Shown here: positions 5,984 to 6,053 of the stretch, piece by piece
How the letters are laid out: each line of letters opens with the position of its first letter
Numbering within the stretch: the stretch's first letter is position 1
NCBI GenBank assembly: GCA_027040785.1
Contig: JALULG010000006.1
Coordinates: 1-6,053 of the forward strand
Direction: 5' to 3'
Length of the DNA: 6,053 nucleotides
DNA from: a bacterium
GTDB lineage: Bacteria; Patescibacteriota; Patescibacteriia; JAACEG01
Notes under the pieces: model-generated
Database searches by the model: none
Told to the model about the DNA's origin: nothing
The model's input: only the letters and a program-made list of their open reading frames with translations
Position numbers and translations under genes: made by a program

Positions 5984-6010
5984 CATAAAAAAATCAAAAC
6001 CGCAAATTCC

Positions 6011-6039
6011 TTGCCACATTGTAAAAATAATTATAAAAT
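6011..6039 (+). promoter_or_regulatory. Candidate divergent promoter at the right edge
   Basis: On the plus strand TTGCCA (6011-6016) and TAAAAT (6034-6039) each match sigma-70 consensus at five of six bases with the ideal 17-nt spacer. An ATG lies at 6046-6048, about 7 nt after the -10, and its frame stays open (Met-Ile) to the window end at 6053. This would be a divergent gene, again with almost no leader. Only two full codons are visible, so no gene is called. On the opposite strand the same area holds a TATAAT (6035-6030) whose -35 would lie outside the window. Confidence 0.25.
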
Positions 6040-6053
6040 AAACTTATGATAAA

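Noticed and set aside
1..6053. Mobile element, CRISPR array, defence or other novel multi-gene system
   Set aside because: No transposase, integrase, direct-repeat array, attachment site or effector-like gene is visible; the genes are co-oriented and mostly housekeeping.

Overview
This is a compact, strongly AT-rich bacterial stretch in which every recognisable gene lies on the minus strand. Read in the direction of transcription (right to left), the order is: C-terminal processing peptidase (S41/CtpA), ribosomal protein bL9 (rplI), CTP synthase (pyrG), peptide deformylase (def), an unrecognised single-pass membrane protein, a CDP-alcohol phosphatidyltransferase (PgsA-like), a terminator, a PHP-domain metal-dependent phosphoesterase-like protein, and the first 36 codons of a secreted protein cut by the window edge.

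The organism is most likely a Patescibacteria/CPR member, perhaps of the Parcubacteria side. The reasons are A/T-ending codon use, Lys/Ile/Asn/Phe-rich proteins, 4 to 9 nt gaps between most genes, rplI separated from its usual rpsF-ssb-rpsR neighbours, a divergent CTP synthase and an unusual PHP protein. Several CPR lineages (Microgenomates, Katanobacteria) are reported to lack bL9, so its presence argues mildly against those. UGA is used as a stop (PHP gene) and never interrupts the long conserved frames, so the genetic code looks standard; this argues against Gracilibacteria and Absconditabacteria. The placement is an inference from style, not from a marker phylogeny.

Layout: 5947-6053 is the upstream control region, with a candidate leaderless-type promoter for the operon and a possible divergent promoter for a plus-strand gene that would start only at the window edge. 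Positions 978-5946 form one probable six-gene operon of housekeeping functions: envelope proteolysis, translation (bL9, N-terminal deformylation), CTP supply and phospholipid head-group chemistry. CTP is also the precursor of the CDP-activated lipids used by the phosphatidyltransferase, so pyrG and the last gene are metabolically linked. The operon closes with a clear intrinsic terminator at 956-989 whose hairpin contains the last codons and stop codon of the last gene. Positions 1-908 are a second, tightly coupled unit: the PHP protein followed 4 nt later by a secreted protein.

No RNA gene, insertion sequence, CRISPR array or defence system is visible. The region is mostly ordinary. The points worth a second look are the translation-initiation pattern (one perfect Shine-Dalgarno in eight genes), the stop codon inside the terminator loop, and sequence variants in CTP synthase, the phosphatidyltransferase and the PHP protein.
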